From: an uncultured Collinsella sp.
GTDB lineage: Bacteria > Actinomycetota > Coriobacteriia > Coriobacteriales > Coriobacteriaceae
Length of the DNA: 6,013 bases
Assembly (NCBI GenBank): GCA_900541715.1
Contig: UQLI01000056.1
Location: forward strand, 1 to 6,013
Reading direction: 5' to 3'
The notes under the pieces were generated by a model that did no database searches, was not told where the DNA came from, and saw only the letters and a list, made by a program, of their open reading frames with translations. The position numbers and the translations under genes were made by a program. Below are positions 5,985-6,013 of this stretch, piece by piece (position 1 is the stretch's first letter; each line of letters begins with the position of its first letter).

Positions 5985-6013
5985 ATGAAGACCATCAAGC
6001 TTGCTCCCGGTGA
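5985..6013 (+). CDS. hisD: Start of next his gene, probably histidinol dehydrogenase (truncated by window end)
   Basis: The ATG at 5985 is preceded by AGGGGA (5972-5977) at a seven-base distance, and the frame stays open to the window end, reading MKTIKLAPG. Only nine complete residues are visible, far too few for a domain call. The hisD assignment rests on position: hisD commonly follows hisZ/hisG, and HisD proteins often begin with a short Lys/Ile-rich strand like this one. If correct, it encodes the NAD-dependent enzyme of the last two steps to histidine. That a real gene starts here is much surer than its identity. Confidence 0.5.

Noticed and set aside
1..6013. CRISPR array, insertion sequence, phage or defence system
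   Set aside because: No regularly spaced repeats, transposase, terminal inverted repeats or defence-type domains are present. All genes fit sugar uptake or histidine synthesis.

Overview
The window comes from a GC-rich bacterium with tight gene packing. Gene content and style point to a gut actinobacterium of the class Coriobacteriia, most likely Collinsella or a close relative. This is inferred from three things: the mannose-family PTS sugar-amine operon, the HisZ-HisG fusion and the codon style. No rRNA or other marker gene is present to confirm it. All genes are on the + strand. I see no tRNA, rRNA, insertion sequence, CRISPR array or phage gene.

Region 1 (1-3994) is a catabolic operon entered in mid-gene. 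It begins with the C-terminal half of a SIS-domain deglycase of the FrlB/GfrF type. A complete mannose-family PTS permease follows in the order EIIA (544-960), EIIB (978-1448), EIIC (1457-2248) and EIID (2238-3074). The last gene (3158-3994) is a TIM-barrel sugar epimerase resembling FrlC. Together these suggest uptake and phosphorylation of an Amadori compound (fructoselysine, glucoselysine or a related fructosamine). The deglycase would then cleave it to a sugar phosphate plus free amine or amino acid, and the epimerase would bring a C3 epimer such as psicoselysine into the pathway. A strong hairpin with a short T run sits between EIID and the epimerase, so the epimerase may be expressed at a different level from the transporter.

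Region 2 (3995-4163) is a 169-base intergenic stretch. It holds a perfect 11-bp inverted repeat (4098-4127) that may terminate the catabolic operon or form the leader of the next transcript. A weak -10-like element precedes it, and a very strong Shine-Dalgarno sequence lies before the next gene.

Region 3 (4164-6013) is the start of a histidine biosynthesis cluster. One 571-residue protein fuses a HisZ-like regulatory domain (HisRS paralogue) to a short-form HisG catalytic domain. After 105 bases comes the start of a second gene, probably hisD, cut by the window end. The HisG part carries an unusual cluster of three cysteines. The most interesting features are the Amadori-compound PTS operon with its attached epimerase, the HisZ-HisG fusion and the two intergenic hairpins.
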